Of a stretch of DNA of 64,000 bases, positions 28,848 to 38,692 are shown one piece after another. The first letter of the stretch is position 1; each line of letters begins with the position of its first letter. The position numbers were made by a program, and so were the translations under genes. The notes under the pieces are model-generated. The model saw only the letters and a program-made list of their open reading frames with translations. It had not been told where the DNA came from and did no database searches. The DNA lies in the NCBI GenBank assembly GCA_918298275.1, contig CAKJZO010000024.1, forward strand, positions 1 through 64,000, in the 5' to 3' direction. This stretch comes from Spirochaetota bacterium (lineage in GTDB: Bacteria > Spirochaetota > Spirochaetia > Sphaerochaetales > Sphaerochaetaceae).

Positions 28848-30629
28848 TTAAAGTGTTACTGTAAAGACATTAATGCCAAGAGTAAGCTGATATTCGGTCT
28901 CTTTGACTATACCCATGAACACACGGATGCTGAGGCTCTTCGGAGAGTCATCCTGCGGGTTGACGAGTTCCGAACGCTCCTTCGGGTTGAAGGGTTTGCA
29001 GTCGTCCTTCAGGCTGATGAAGATCTTCTCTCCCTTGTGCACTACATGGACCTCTATCCTATGCTTCTTCCTATCAGCCTCGAATCTGTCCTTGATGATC
29101 CCGAGGCACAGTTCCTCAACGGCAAGTGCGGAATACGTGGCCTTCTTCTTATCGATGTTACGCTCCTCGCAGAACTTCTGAATTTCCATGGATGTGTTGA
29201 CTGCTTCATCCAAGTTGTGAATGGTGACATCCAGGCATTCATCCTCCGATGCCCCGAAGTCTGCAGGAATGGTTACCCATTCCCGCAATGTCCTAGGCAT
29301 TCGTTTCCAGTAGAAAAGAGCATAGACCGGACCGACAAGAGCAACAATAGCATATCCGATAACCAGTGAAAGCAATACACCGTCGAGACCCATCTTCGGA
29401 ATAAGAAGCAGTCCGAGCGGAACCATGACGGCAACTCCTTCCATAACTGACATCACATTGACAAGGATGTTTCTGCCGATTGACTGGAAATAGTTGGAGA
29501 AAACTTGTGTTATGGTCTCGAAAACGAGGACTGCTGCTCCGAATTTCAGCGCCCTAGCCGTCAGTCTGTATACTTCCAAATCAGGATTCGGATAGAAGAA
29601 TCTCGGGACGTATGGTGAAATCAGGAAGACCAGAAGTGCAGCGCCGAAAGCTATTGGAAGACCTTTTGTGAAAACGGTTTTCATGATGGTGGTAATGGAA
29701 TGTGCATCCTCTTCCCCGTAGCTGACACTGGAAAGGATTCTTCCTGCAGATGCAACTCCTTTTCCGATGGATTCGAAGATCATCATGACAATTATGTATG
29801 TTGAAATGGCAGCGACGGAAATCATCGTCGGATCATAGGAAGCCAGAAGATTGTTGAAGACGCTGCTTCTGATTGAAGTAAGGAAAAACACCAGTGCATT
29901 TGGAAATCCTATTTTTACAAGAGGCCATAATTCTTTCCAATTGATTGACTTAAAGGAGAATTTGAGAGATGCCTTTTTCGTCAGGAAGAATACTGCTGTT
30001 GTGCCCATATAGATCCACTGACTAATGGATGTGGCAAGGCCGACACCCGCAATGCCTTTCTTGAGCACGGCGGCAAACAATAAGTCAAGGACAGTATTTG
30101 TTGCCAGCAACAGGGCCGTTGCATAATAATTGTATCTGTCCTGTCCTTCAAGGGAAAGGAATGTAGAGAACTGTGCACCGAGCACCATCGGAAGAAGACC
30201 TACCCCACGACCGATGATATATCCGGAGAGATCCCCGACAGCTTCCTGTGTAGCACCGAGTATAAGAGCTATCCGCGTGGAAAGTAGAAAGCTTATCAAT
30301 GCAGCACAGACCATCACCAGGAAAGTAAGGACGATGTTGAGAGAAAATACTCCTCTTGTTTTCTGGAGGTTACCGGAACCCATGTACCTTGCACAGAGAA
30401 CCTGTGAGCCTACCATCATTACGGCGGAGACTGCCAGCCAGATCATCGAAAACGGAGAATACAGGCCTATTACGCCCATGGCGCCTGCACCGATGAAGTT
30501 ACTGCTGACAAGGCCGTCGATCAGATTGTTGACTCCGGCAAGAAACATCATGAATATCTGGGCAGGAAGAACCCTGAAATAAAGATTGGATAGAAAACGT
30601 CCGTCCGACTGCAGGTTTGTCTTTTGCAT
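28848..30629 (-). CDS. MATE-family transporter with C-terminal RsbW/HATPase-like domain
   Basis: 12-TM MATE core; last about 135 aa soluble: KKKATYSALAVEELCLGIIKDRF...VHKGEKIFISLKDDCKPFNP... Confidence 0.82.
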   Translation of the reverse strand: MQKTNLQSDGRFLSNLYFRVLPAQIFMMFLAGVNNLIDGLVSSNFIGAGAMGVIGLYSPFSMIWLAVSAVMMVGSQVLCARYMGSGNLQKTRGVFSLNIVLTFLVMVCAALISFLLSTRIALILGATQEAVGDLSGYIIGRGVGLLPMVLGAQFSTFLSLEGQDRYNYYATALLLATNTVLDLLFAAVLKKGIAGVGLATSISQWIYMGTTAVFFLTKKASLKFSFKSINWKELWPLVKIGFPNALVFFLTSIRSSVFNNLLASYDPTMISVAAISTYIIVMMIFESIGKGVASAGRILSSVSYGEEDAHSITTIMKTVFTKGLPIAFGAALLVFLISPYVPRFFYPNPDLEVYRLTARALKFGAAVLVFETITQVFSNYFQSIGRNILVNVMSVMEGVAVMVPLGLLLIPKMGLDGVLLSLVIGYAIVALVGPVYALFYWKRMPRTLREWVTIPADFGASEDECLDVTIHNLDEAVNTSMEIQKFCEERNIDKKKATYSALAVEELCLGIIKDRFEADRKKHRIEVHVVHKGEKIFISLKDDCKPFNPKERSELVNPQDDSPKSLSIRVFMGIVKETEYQLTLGINVFTVTL

Positions 30630-30691
30630 GAATATGTCTCCTCACCCCTAGATTTGTGCAGTATTGCTGATACTGTACAATGTCTGTGTGG

Positions 30692-32287
30692 TCATCTCTG
30701 TCTGAGACGGTTTAAATCTATTTTATTGAATGAATTGCCCAGCAGAGCAATCTGGCACTGTAGGCAATAGTTGTTGACTGCAACCGTCAGGAATTCCAGG
30801 ATTGCATTGATCGAGATGATTATTGAAAGGGCTTCAGCCCTGATACCCAGCTGGGAAAAGAGGATCGAGAAGCAGACCGTCGTACCACCTATGACGGGCG
30901 GTGTTGCAACCGAAAGGATGAATGAAAGAATGAATGCGGCAAACAGCCAGCCCCATGTTACCTCTATTCCGACAAGATTCGCTGAAAAGAGGCTGCATGC
31001 GGTAAACACTATGCAGTATCCGGGACGGAACAGTATTCCTCCGAGGTTGTAAGAAAGCGGAGCGAAGTTATCGTCTACTCCCATGTCCCCTATCAGCGTG
31101 TTGATAGACGTAACGAAAGCAGCACCCACGCTGGCGCTCGAAAGTGAAATCATGAACGACGGAAGCAGTTTGTGTATGAAGGTACGGGCATTGACCTTCA
31201 GCTTGATGCAGACAACCATAGTATAGGCAAGCAGGATGACAGCCTCACCTATTGCGACTATGAGTATCAGCTTAGCATATCCGAGGATCAATGAACTCGG
31301 GGAAGACAGTACCTGCGTACAGATCATGAGTCCGACATATACGGGAATGAAACGGTTGAGATAGCCGTTGGAAAGAATCGCAACGGTATTAACCTCATCG
31401 AAGATTTCGGTAAGCCGGTCTGCTTTATTGCCCATCTTCAGCATGGCAATGCCGAACATAAGGCCGATTATAATTATATGTACGGAATTGAACTCAAGAA
31501 TCGGAGAAAGTATATTATTCGGCACGAAATCTATGATGATATTCCAGAAATCATAGAAATCTATCGACATGCTGGAAGACATGCCGAAGGTCATTCCTGG
31601 TACAAGCCATGCAGTGTTCAGCAATGTAAGTATAAAAGCTACAAGCAAAAAAGAACGAATCATCTTCTTGCCTATAGTGCTGAAGGTGGAAATATCGCCC
31701 AAACGAACGATTCCTAACGTTATAGATCCGAAACACATCAGGGTTGCCATGACGCATAGCAGTCCCGTGAAGGCATTGGCAACCGGCATGAGAAACTTTC
31801 CGGAAATATCAATTGCATAACTGGGTGCAAAGGCATTTATCAAAAGACCGATTACTGCACCGCTCACGATTCCTATGAGTATTGAGAGAATCTGACTGAT
31901 TTTCTGCTGTTTTGCAATCGTGAATGTTACGAGATTCGCACCGCCACGATATCGCCAGTCCATGTTCAGGGTTTCGGAATTGGCCATCAGCGAACCCATT
32001 ACCGAGAGGTCGGACTCATCCTTCTGTGCAAACGGATCGAGGCTTTCCCCTCGGACGCGCAGGGAAACCCGGAATGTGCCGAAGTAACTGGAAATCCTCA
32101 GAGAAGCCAGGGCATTTTCCGAAAGGAAATCCCTGTACTTGAGCATTGTCTCTTCAAGGAATAGACGAAGACGAAGAGCATCCTTCGAATCGATTTTTAC
32201 CTTTGACAGGATTTTTTCGGTTTCCTCGATAGCTTGGTTGATCGATTGAGTATCCAGAGAAAACTTTTCCCGCAATACCTTATCCAT
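30692..32287 (-). CDS. SLC1/DAACS-type symporter with N-terminal RsbW/HATPase-like domain
   Basis: N-terminal soluble DALRLRLFLEETMLKYRDFL...FRVSLRVRGESLDPFA...GANLVTFTI, then SLC1-like multi-TM core (ATPPVIGGTTVCFSILFSQLGI). Confidence 0.8.
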   Translation of the reverse strand: MDKVLREKFSLDTQSINQAIEETEKILSKVKIDSKDALRLRLFLEETMLKYRDFLSENALASLRISSYFGTFRVSLRVRGESLDPFAQKDESDLSVMGSLMANSETLNMDWRYRGGANLVTFTIAKQQKISQILSILIGIVSGAVIGLLINAFAPSYAIDISGKFLMPVANAFTGLLCVMATLMCFGSITLGIVRLGDISTFSTIGKKMIRSFLLVAFILTLLNTAWLVPGMTFGMSSSMSIDFYDFWNIIIDFVPNNILSPILEFNSVHIIIIGLMFGIAMLKMGNKADRLTEIFDEVNTVAILSNGYLNRFIPVYVGLMICTQVLSSPSSLILGYAKLILIVAIGEAVILLAYTMVVCIKLKVNARTFIHKLLPSFMISLSSASVGAAFVTSINTLIGDMGVDDNFAPLSYNLGGILFRPGYCIVFTACSLFSANLVGIEVTWGWLFAAFILSFILSVATPPVIGGTTVCFSILFSQLGIRAEALSIIISINAILEFLTVAVNNYCLQCQIALLGNSFNKIDLNRLRQR

Positions 32288-32304
32288 TCAGCTCTGCTCC
32301 TTGT

Positions 32305-33021
32305 CTATTTCTCGTTCCTGAGTTTGTCCATGAAACCTGCGGTAATGATACCGGCAGGAAGCGCTATAACTGCAATTCCGAACAGCGATGACAGCATTGT
32401 TATTATACGTCCTGCAGTTGATACAGGATATATATCTCCGTATCCTACTGTTGTCAGGCTGACAGTCGCCCAGTAAATGGCATCGAAGAAATTACCGAAG
32501 GTATCGGGCTCAACGTTGAAGACTACAAGAGCCGAGATGATTATATAGGAGACAGCCAGGACACAAACTGCAATCAGCGGGGATTTCTGTTCCTTCACCA
32601 CATCGGAAATAAGGACGATGCTCTTGGAATACCTGAGCATCTTGGCGGCCCTGAGGACCCTGAATGCCCTCATCAGCCTGAGGACCTTGAACAACTTGAA
32701 GCTGGATGACAATGCGGTGAAAGACGGCAGAATGCACACAAGATCAAGCAATGCCATCAGTGTGAAAGGATACAATATGAATGATGCCCACCGTTTCTTC
32801 AGTTTGAAATCAGCAGTAATCAGCCTGAAAAAGTAATCGATGATGAAGATCACAACCGAAGCCCATTCCATCACATTGAAGAACGGATAGGTCTTCTTGA
32901 ATGCCAACGGGAGAAGACTCATGGCAATCACTGCCATCATGAAATAGTCGTAGATGGAACTGGCCAGATCTTCTCCTGTGGATGCTTCGATTATCTCAAA
33001 CAATCTTTTCCTGAACTTCAT
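32305..33021 (-). CDS. Voltage-gated-like potassium channel
   Basis: S4-like KVLRLMRAFRVLRAAKMLRY and selectivity filter TVSLTTVGYGDIYP. Confidence 0.93.
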   Translation of the reverse strand: MKFRKRLFEIIEASTGEDLASSIYDYFMMAVIAMSLLPLAFKKTYPFFNVMEWASVVIFIIDYFFRLITADFKLKKRWASFILYPFTLMALLDLVCILPSFTALSSSFKLFKVLRLMRAFRVLRAAKMLRYSKSIVLISDVVKEQKSPLIAVCVLAVSYIIISALVVFNVEPDTFGNFFDAIYWATVSLTTVGYGDIYPVSTAGRIITMLSSLFGIAVIALPAGIITAGFMDKLRNEK

Positions 33022-33121
33022 CTATAAACTCCAACTACTGAATCTGCTGATTATTTTACTGAATACTTCTTAAAATTGAAATCCTATTATAATATAATCC
33101 AATCACAGGAGACTCCGTTTC

Positions 33122-36100
33122 ATGACCCGCCTGAAAAACAAAAAAGCATTGATCATCATTATCTGGCTGCTCTTCATGGCAGTTGCAAATGTCATATTCT
33201 TTTCAGTCGAGAACAGACTCAGCCTGTCCAAAGCCAAGGTAGAACTTAAGGAACAGGCCGACAGTATCCTCAAACAGATACCGAGCATCCTCGACAATGA
33301 GAAGTACTGCCTGGAAGAGTCGTCAAGGGTCATTACGGCGAAAACCAGGACAATGGCTTTCGAGTTGGAAAACTATGAGACTATCGAGGAGGCAACTCCA
33401 TTCATAGAGAGTTATATCGGAGTTTCAGGTTTGTCCAAGGTCTCTATCTATGACAGGGATGGAAATCTCATTTACGGAGATCCTGAGCAATCAATCCTGT
33501 CGGCAGAAGAGAGACAATTGGTCGGAATAATCCTTGATTCCAGATTATACAGCGGAGCGGTATCCTTCGATCACTATTATCGCGACAGCAACTCATTGCT
33601 TGATTCATTCATGCAGTACAGCGATGTGTTTACTTCAAATGTGGAGAACACTTACTGGGGAGTAGGAAACAGATGGCTTGTGATGGTGGAGACGGCCAAG
33701 AATGATTATCAGGAAGACATCGAGTCCTATTTTGACTGGAGAAACATCTTCTCGAGAATGAAGGTCGGAAAGGGAGGTTCCATCATAGTTATTTCCGCTG
33801 CAACAGAGGCTGTTGATTCCACTGCCATCAGCGAACTTGCCGGACTTGAGGTCTCCGAACTCGGGATCAAGTCAAAGGACGGCAAAGGTATTTCCGACTA
33901 TTCCGGCCTCAAGACCATGCTCGAGCAGAACGAAGATGTGATACAGCTGACAATTGCGGGAAAGAAATACTATACGATTCAGGTAGGAACCGGCAAAACC
34001 CTGATTCTTGCAATTCTTCCGGTGTCAGAAGTGCGGGCTGAGGTTACCAGCGCAACGGTCATCCTCGAGATGCTTCTGCTTCTCGTAACCGGTATCGGCA
34101 CCCTCTATGCCCTATTCTATTCAAAATCTGATGTCATCGCTGAGGAATCTGCGGTTGAAACGGATGAGGACATCGTAAAGAGCAAGAGGAATCCCAACAG
34201 GCAATGGAACCGCCAGCTTGCAAACAAGATCAAGCTAATCGGAATGATTTCCATCATCGGAGTCCTTGGACTCGGAATATACCTGGAAGCCCTCTCCTCC
34301 TATTCCGATACCTTTGACTACAGCAGGACAAAGGTCAACAATGTAGTTGATCTTCTTGACAACAACGATGTAGCCATCGAAAAGCTGAAAAGCTGGTTCA
34401 ACGAGGAATACCTCACCAGGGCCAAGATGGCGGAATGCGTCCTCTCCCATACCGACCAAGAGGTTGTCGATAAGGATTTCCTGAATAAGCTTGCGGATGT
34501 ACTTGCAGTCAAGGACCTCTACATTTTCGATAAGGACGGCAAGGAAGTCCTTACCAATTCGGAATACGACAAGCGTACTATAGATGAGTCTTCCGACATG
34601 CGTGTCGTTCTTGAAGGAAGACCCTACTACGTTTCAGAACCGCAGTATGACAGCGTTTCCGGTGAGGTTCTCCAGATGGTCGGAATCCGGCTGAAGGATA
34701 AGAACGGCATAAGCGGAGGAATGCTTGTTCTTGTTGCCGATTCGAGGGAACTCAATGCAATAAGCGACAAACTCGGATACAAGACCATTTTCGAGCAGAT
34801 AAGCCTTTCAAACGATTCCTTTGTCATGGTTATCAACGAGGACATGACGATCGAGTACATGGCAAACATCGTTGACGGAGAGTATATACATAGCTTCGAT
34901 ATGTTCAATTACACCGGAATGAGCGTTTCCTTGCTCGGTGTAGACGAAGATAAGCTCCGGGACAACTACAACGGCAATATGTTTGTTCTGAAGAACGAGT
35001 ACTTTGCTTCCGTCAAGAGAGACGGCAATTCATTCTTCCTTGTCATGCGGCCTCAGATCGGAATCGGTGGAAGCAATATTCTTCCCATAATCTATGCCAC
35101 AATCGTCACAGGTCTTTTCATGGCAGTGCTGGTCTGGATAGTAAGTGTGGACAAGGAAGGCGAAAACAAGAAAGCTCCGCGGAAAAGGAAGCATGCCGAA
35201 AGCTCTGTCGACACCGATGATGTAAGGGCGATGATGGGCAGCCTTCTCTACAAGAAAAAGCCGTATTTCGAGGAAAGGTGGCCCAACGAGTGCCGCAAAT
35301 GGCGTGAGAAGACACCTTCCGAAAAGTTCCAGACCGCTTGCGGATTCCTGCTTGTGATCATGTTGATTGCAATCTTCCTTCATGCCGTAATCGCCGGTAG
35401 GAATTCAATCTGGTACTACTGCATCAACGGTGAATGGGATTCGGGTATAAATCTTTACTCCATCACTACATGCGTGATTGCTACCTTTGCCCTTATCATG
35501 GCCAAGATCATCATCCACAAGCTTTTGTTCTACATTGCCAGGGCTGCAAGCCAGAGAGGTGAAACGATCTGTGATCTGCTTGACAGCTTCACTGCATATG
35601 CCCTGTTCATCATAGGTATCGTCATCTTCCTTGCCAATTTCGGAATCAACCTGAGAACCATAACCCTTACGGGCGGAGCAATCGGAGTCATCTTCGGTAT
35701 TGCGTGCAAGAATGTGTTCGATGATATTCTGTCGGGAATAATCATGACTCTTGAAGGAGTTGTCCATGACGGCGACCTTGTCGTCTATCAGGGCAGCTGG
35801 GGTGTTGTTCTCAGCATCGGTGTCAGGACTACAAGACTCAAGTGGTTCAATGACATTACCGTTGTCAGGAACAATGACTTCAAGAACTACATAACAAAGA
35901 AGCAGGAAGAAACAGCCAGGATCACGACTACCATAACCATTGACCTGAACGAGTCTCTTGAGCGTGTTGAATCAATTATTGCCAGGGAAATACCTGATAT
36001 CTCCAGGAAGCTGAGTAAATCGATTGAAGGCAACATCGAAATCCAGTACAGAGGTGTTGAGAACATCAATCTGAACGGTGTAGACCTATCCTTCGCCGTA

Positions 36101-36262
36101 CTTGTTCCTGGAATGTACTTCGGAGTCTTCCGCCAGTTCAACGTGGAGCTTAAGCTCATGTGCGAACGCAACGGTATCAACCTTGCGATGCAGCAGGTCG
36201 TAGTCAACAAACCGGTTGAGTACCCTTCCCTTGTTGTTGAACCAGAGAAGGCCGAGAACTGA
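33122..36262 (+). CDS. MscS-family channel with large N-terminal tandem Cache-like sensor region
   Basis: MscS core GINLRTITLTGGAIGVIFGIACKNVFDDILSGIIMTLEGVVHDGDLVVYQGSWGVV; two extracytoplasmic regions each bounded by TM helices. Confidence 0.85.
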   Translation: MTRLKNKKALIIIIWLLFMAVANVIFFSVENRLSLSKAKVELKEQADSILKQIPSILDNEKYCLEESSRVITAKTRTMAFELENYETIEEATPFIESYIGVSGLSKVSIYDRDGNLIYGDPEQSILSAEERQLVGIILDSRLYSGAVSFDHYYRDSNSLLDSFMQYSDVFTSNVENTYWGVGNRWLVMVETAKNDYQEDIESYFDWRNIFSRMKVGKGGSIIVISAATEAVDSTAISELAGLEVSELGIKSKDGKGISDYSGLKTMLEQNEDVIQLTIAGKKYYTIQVGTGKTLILAILPVSEVRAEVTSATVILEMLLLLVTGIGTLYALFYSKSDVIAEESAVETDEDIVKSKRNPNRQWNRQLANKIKLIGMISIIGVLGLGIYLEALSSYSDTFDYSRTKVNNVVDLLDNNDVAIEKLKSWFNEEYLTRAKMAECVLSHTDQEVVDKDFLNKLADVLAVKDLYIFDKDGKEVLTNSEYDKRTIDESSDMRVVLEGRPYYVSEPQYDSVSGEVLQMVGIRLKDKNGISGGMLVLVADSRELNAISDKLGYKTIFEQISLSNDSFVMVINEDMTIEYMANIVDGEYIHSFDMFNYTGMSVSLLGVDEDKLRDNYNGNMFVLKNEYFASVKRDGNSFFLVMRPQIGIGGSNILPIIYATIVTGLFMAVLVWIVSVDKEGENKKAPRKRKHAESSVDTDDVRAMMGSLLYKKKPYFEERWPNECRKWREKTPSEKFQTACGFLLVIMLIAIFLHAVIAGRNSIWYYCINGEWDSGINLYSITTCVIATFALIMAKIIIHKLLFYIARAASQRGETICDLLDSFTAYALFIIGIVIFLANFGINLRTITLTGGAIGVIFGIACKNVFDDILSGIIMTLEGVVHDGDLVVYQGSWGVVLSIGVRTTRLKWFNDITVVRNNDFKNYITKKQEETARITTTITIDLNESLERVESIIAREIPDISRKLSKSIEGNIEIQYRGVENINLNGVDLSFAVLVPGMYFGVFRQFNVELKLMCERNGINLAMQQVVVNKPVEYPSLVVEPEKAEN

Positions 36263-36282
36263 CTAAATATGTTATATTATAA

Positions 36283-36936
36283 TCAGATATCACCTGATTC
36301 TGATTCATTTTCCTTCATCTGATACTTCTTGAGGTCAACCCTGCCTTCAGCTACCTCTATGCCTTCGGCTTCAAGCAGTCTTGCCTGAGCCCCGGCACCG
36401 CCGAAAGCGAATTCACCTGCAAGCTCGCCTTTTGAATTCACGACACGGAAACACGGGATATTGTCAGGATCCGGATTCCTATGCAGTGCATTGCCCACTG
36501 CCCTGGCCATCTTCCTGTCCCCTGCCATTTCTGCAACCTGGGCATATGTGGCAACATGTCCGTAAGGGATTCTCTTTACGGCTTCATAGATTCTCTTAGA
36601 CGGATTGTCCGTTACCAGTCTGTAGCTGTCACGGATCATCAGTTTGATATCCTTATCAGGAATGGAGCCGTCCAGGATTATGGTATTCCAATGCTCCTTG
36701 TTCTGATGGTATCCGGCAGTCACGGAGGCATAGGCATCGCGCCAGAAGAAAGCCTTGTCGGGGTCAACTTTGACGTTCAGATTGATATAACCATTGCGCT
36801 CATAAGTCCAGAGGAAAGCCTTGTCGTTTCCGGAAAACCGCACCAGTTGCCAGTTGTTGTCATGAAAAGGCGCATCAAGATAGGTATCCGGAAACGATAA
36901 ACCGTATTTCAGTGCTTGTTCTCGAGTTTTAATCAT
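36283..36936 (-). CDS. YjbR/MmcQ domain fused to MGMT-like (alkyltransferase) DNA-binding domain
   Basis: N-term KYGLSFPDTYLDAPFHDNNWQLVR; C-term IPYGHVATYAQVAEMAG...RAVGNALHRNPDPDNIPCFRVVNSKGEL. Confidence 0.88.
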   Translation of the reverse strand: MIKTREQALKYGLSFPDTYLDAPFHDNNWQLVRFSGNDKAFLWTYERNGYINLNVKVDPDKAFFWRDAYASVTAGYHQNKEHWNTIILDGSIPDKDIKLMIRDSYRLVTDNPSKRIYEAVKRIPYGHVATYAQVAEMAGDRKMARAVGNALHRNPDPDNIPCFRVVNSKGELAGEFAFGGAGAQARLLEAEGIEVAEGRVDLKKYQMKENESESGDI

Positions 36937-36962
36937 GCTTTGATTCTAGCACATCTTCGGTT

Positions 36963-38582
36963 TTACTGAAGGTCCTCAATGATTTTCATGACATCCTTGA
37001 GGGTGAAGTCAACCCAGATGATACCGATGTCGTTGGATACATGGCGGTTCTCGCATTCTGCAATGATAGCTTCACCGAGGTCCTTTGCAGGATTATCCAT
37101 CGTACTCCAAAGGTTTTCGTCTGCCTCATAGCCGATCTGGAACATTACCGGACAAGGATTATACATCTCGGCCCAGTCGGCGAATTCACTGCAGATTCGG
37201 CTCAGGCTTCCTCGGAATCCCTGGCTGTCATTGACATAGATCAGTCCGGTTGTAGGCTCAGGGAGATAATCCTCGTCCCAGTGCTTCACGAAAATCGTAT
37301 AGTCCTTGTTAATTGCCTGAACTGCCTTGAGGACTTTCTTGGCTTCCGAGGTTTCAAGTACATCACCCAAGTTTCTAAGCCTCTTACCGCTTTTGCCCTC
37401 AATTTCCCTGGTTCTCCACTTATACCACTCAACATCAATTCCCAGACCCTTTACGCTCGGATGATGCTTGTAGTGATTAAGAACTTCCTTGGCAAGCTCC
37501 ACGAGATCTGCTTCTGCCGGCTCAACCTGAAGCCAAACCGAGTAACCGGCATTGTCCATTGCAGTGAGATAATCCTCGTACATGTCGACATCAGATCCGA
37601 TTACATGCTCGATTTCCTTCGAAAGCGGGAAATCAACCATGCAGTATCCGCCGTTCTGGTTGTTCAGTGTCTCCTCACTTACTCCGCCGATTGTACCGAC
37701 TATGAGGATATATGCACCGGTACTTCCGGGATAGCAGCTTTCCATCTTTGCTCCGAAATCAATCATCGTATCCACATCAGGATAGCGTCCGAAGCTATCA
37801 ATCATTCCATAGGTCGATGCCCTTACGCCCGCCCATTTTGCACTTCCGATGCAGGCAAGATCCTCTGTCTTCTCAAGACCGCAGCTGCTGCATGCATACT
37901 TGCGGAATCCGGTTTCGGTCTTGGTAGGCTCCTTCATTTCAACGAGCTCGAAGTTGTGGGTTTTTACAAGCTGGAAATCATTGATGCTGAGATTTGAATT
38001 CTCATTGACAGTCTTGTTGATAGAAAGCTTTCCGGAAAAACAACCGCCCTTGGCATCGATTTCCTTGTACTGCCCTACTTTTGTCTTGATACTGTAGTTT
38101 CCGTTGGAATCGGTAGTACCGGAATACTTTCTGATATTGGTTCCGATGACTGTTACGGTGGCACCGGCAAGAGGATTGCCGACATCATCCAGAACCTTTC
38201 CCTTTACGAAACCATACTTGAAAGTAAGATTAATTGTTCCGATCTGCGTAGCTGAACCTGCCGAAACGGTTACATCTGCTTTTGAAACCGAGTTATAAGA
38301 TTCCTTGGATATGGTTACCTGATATGTCCCTGCAGGCAAATCGGTGATTTCGAAGTTTCCGTGGGAATCTGGAAGAGCTTTATATGAAGTCTCACCGTCA
38401 GATGTTGCTATGATTGAAAGACCAGCAAGCGAGGCGCCGTCCTCAAGGGTCACGGTTCCCGATATCTTTCCGGGACTTGTGGAAGCTCCCGGAAAGGCAT
38501 CACATGATATCAATACTGATGAAATAAGAATTACTACGATTAATGAGATAATGGAATAAATGAGCGATTTCTGTCTGTTCAT
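36963..38582 (-). CDS. Lipoprotein with carboxypeptidase-regulatory-like repeats and C-terminal TIM-barrel-like domain
   Basis: LISSVLISCDAF lipobox; two G.V.....L.GA.V...........T.G.Y modules; HNFE...ETGFRKYACSSCG zinc-ribbon-like motif. Confidence 0.7.
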   Translation of the reverse strand: MNRQKSLIYSIISLIVVILISSVLISCDAFPGASTSPGKISGTVTLEDGASLAGLSIIATSDGETSYKALPDSHGNFEITDLPAGTYQVTISKESYNSVSKADVTVSAGSATQIGTINLTFKYGFVKGKVLDDVGNPLAGATVTVIGTNIRKYSGTTDSNGNYSIKTKVGQYKEIDAKGGCFSGKLSINKTVNENSNLSINDFQLVKTHNFELVEMKEPTKTETGFRKYACSSCGLEKTEDLACIGSAKWAGVRASTYGMIDSFGRYPDVDTMIDFGAKMESCYPGSTGAYILIVGTIGGVSEETLNNQNGGYCMVDFPLSKEIEHVIGSDVDMYEDYLTAMDNAGYSVWLQVEPAEADLVELAKEVLNHYKHHPSVKGLGIDVEWYKWRTREIEGKSGKRLRNLGDVLETSEAKKVLKAVQAINKDYTIFVKHWDEDYLPEPTTGLIYVNDSQGFRGSLSRICSEFADWAEMYNPCPVMFQIGYEADENLWSTMDNPAKDLGEAIIAECENRHVSNDIGIIWVDFTLKDVMKIIEDLQ

Positions 38583-38639
38583 ACTGCAATCCCCCTATCT
38601 TATAATCGGATAATAACATACTATTTTTCAGTTGGCTAG

Positions 38640-38653
38640 TTTTAACGTTAAAA
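38640..38653. promoter_or_regulatory. 14-bp perfect palindrome upstream of lipoprotein gene
   Basis: TTTTAACGTTAAAA. Confidence 0.45.
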
Positions 38654-38692
38654 TTGTTACGATTAATTTGCTATTGTATTTTTCAGCAGTAA

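Noticed and set aside
37041-37997. 318-aa plus-strand ORF
   Set aside because: Antisense to the lipoprotein gene 36963-38582; no domain or ribosome-binding evidence.
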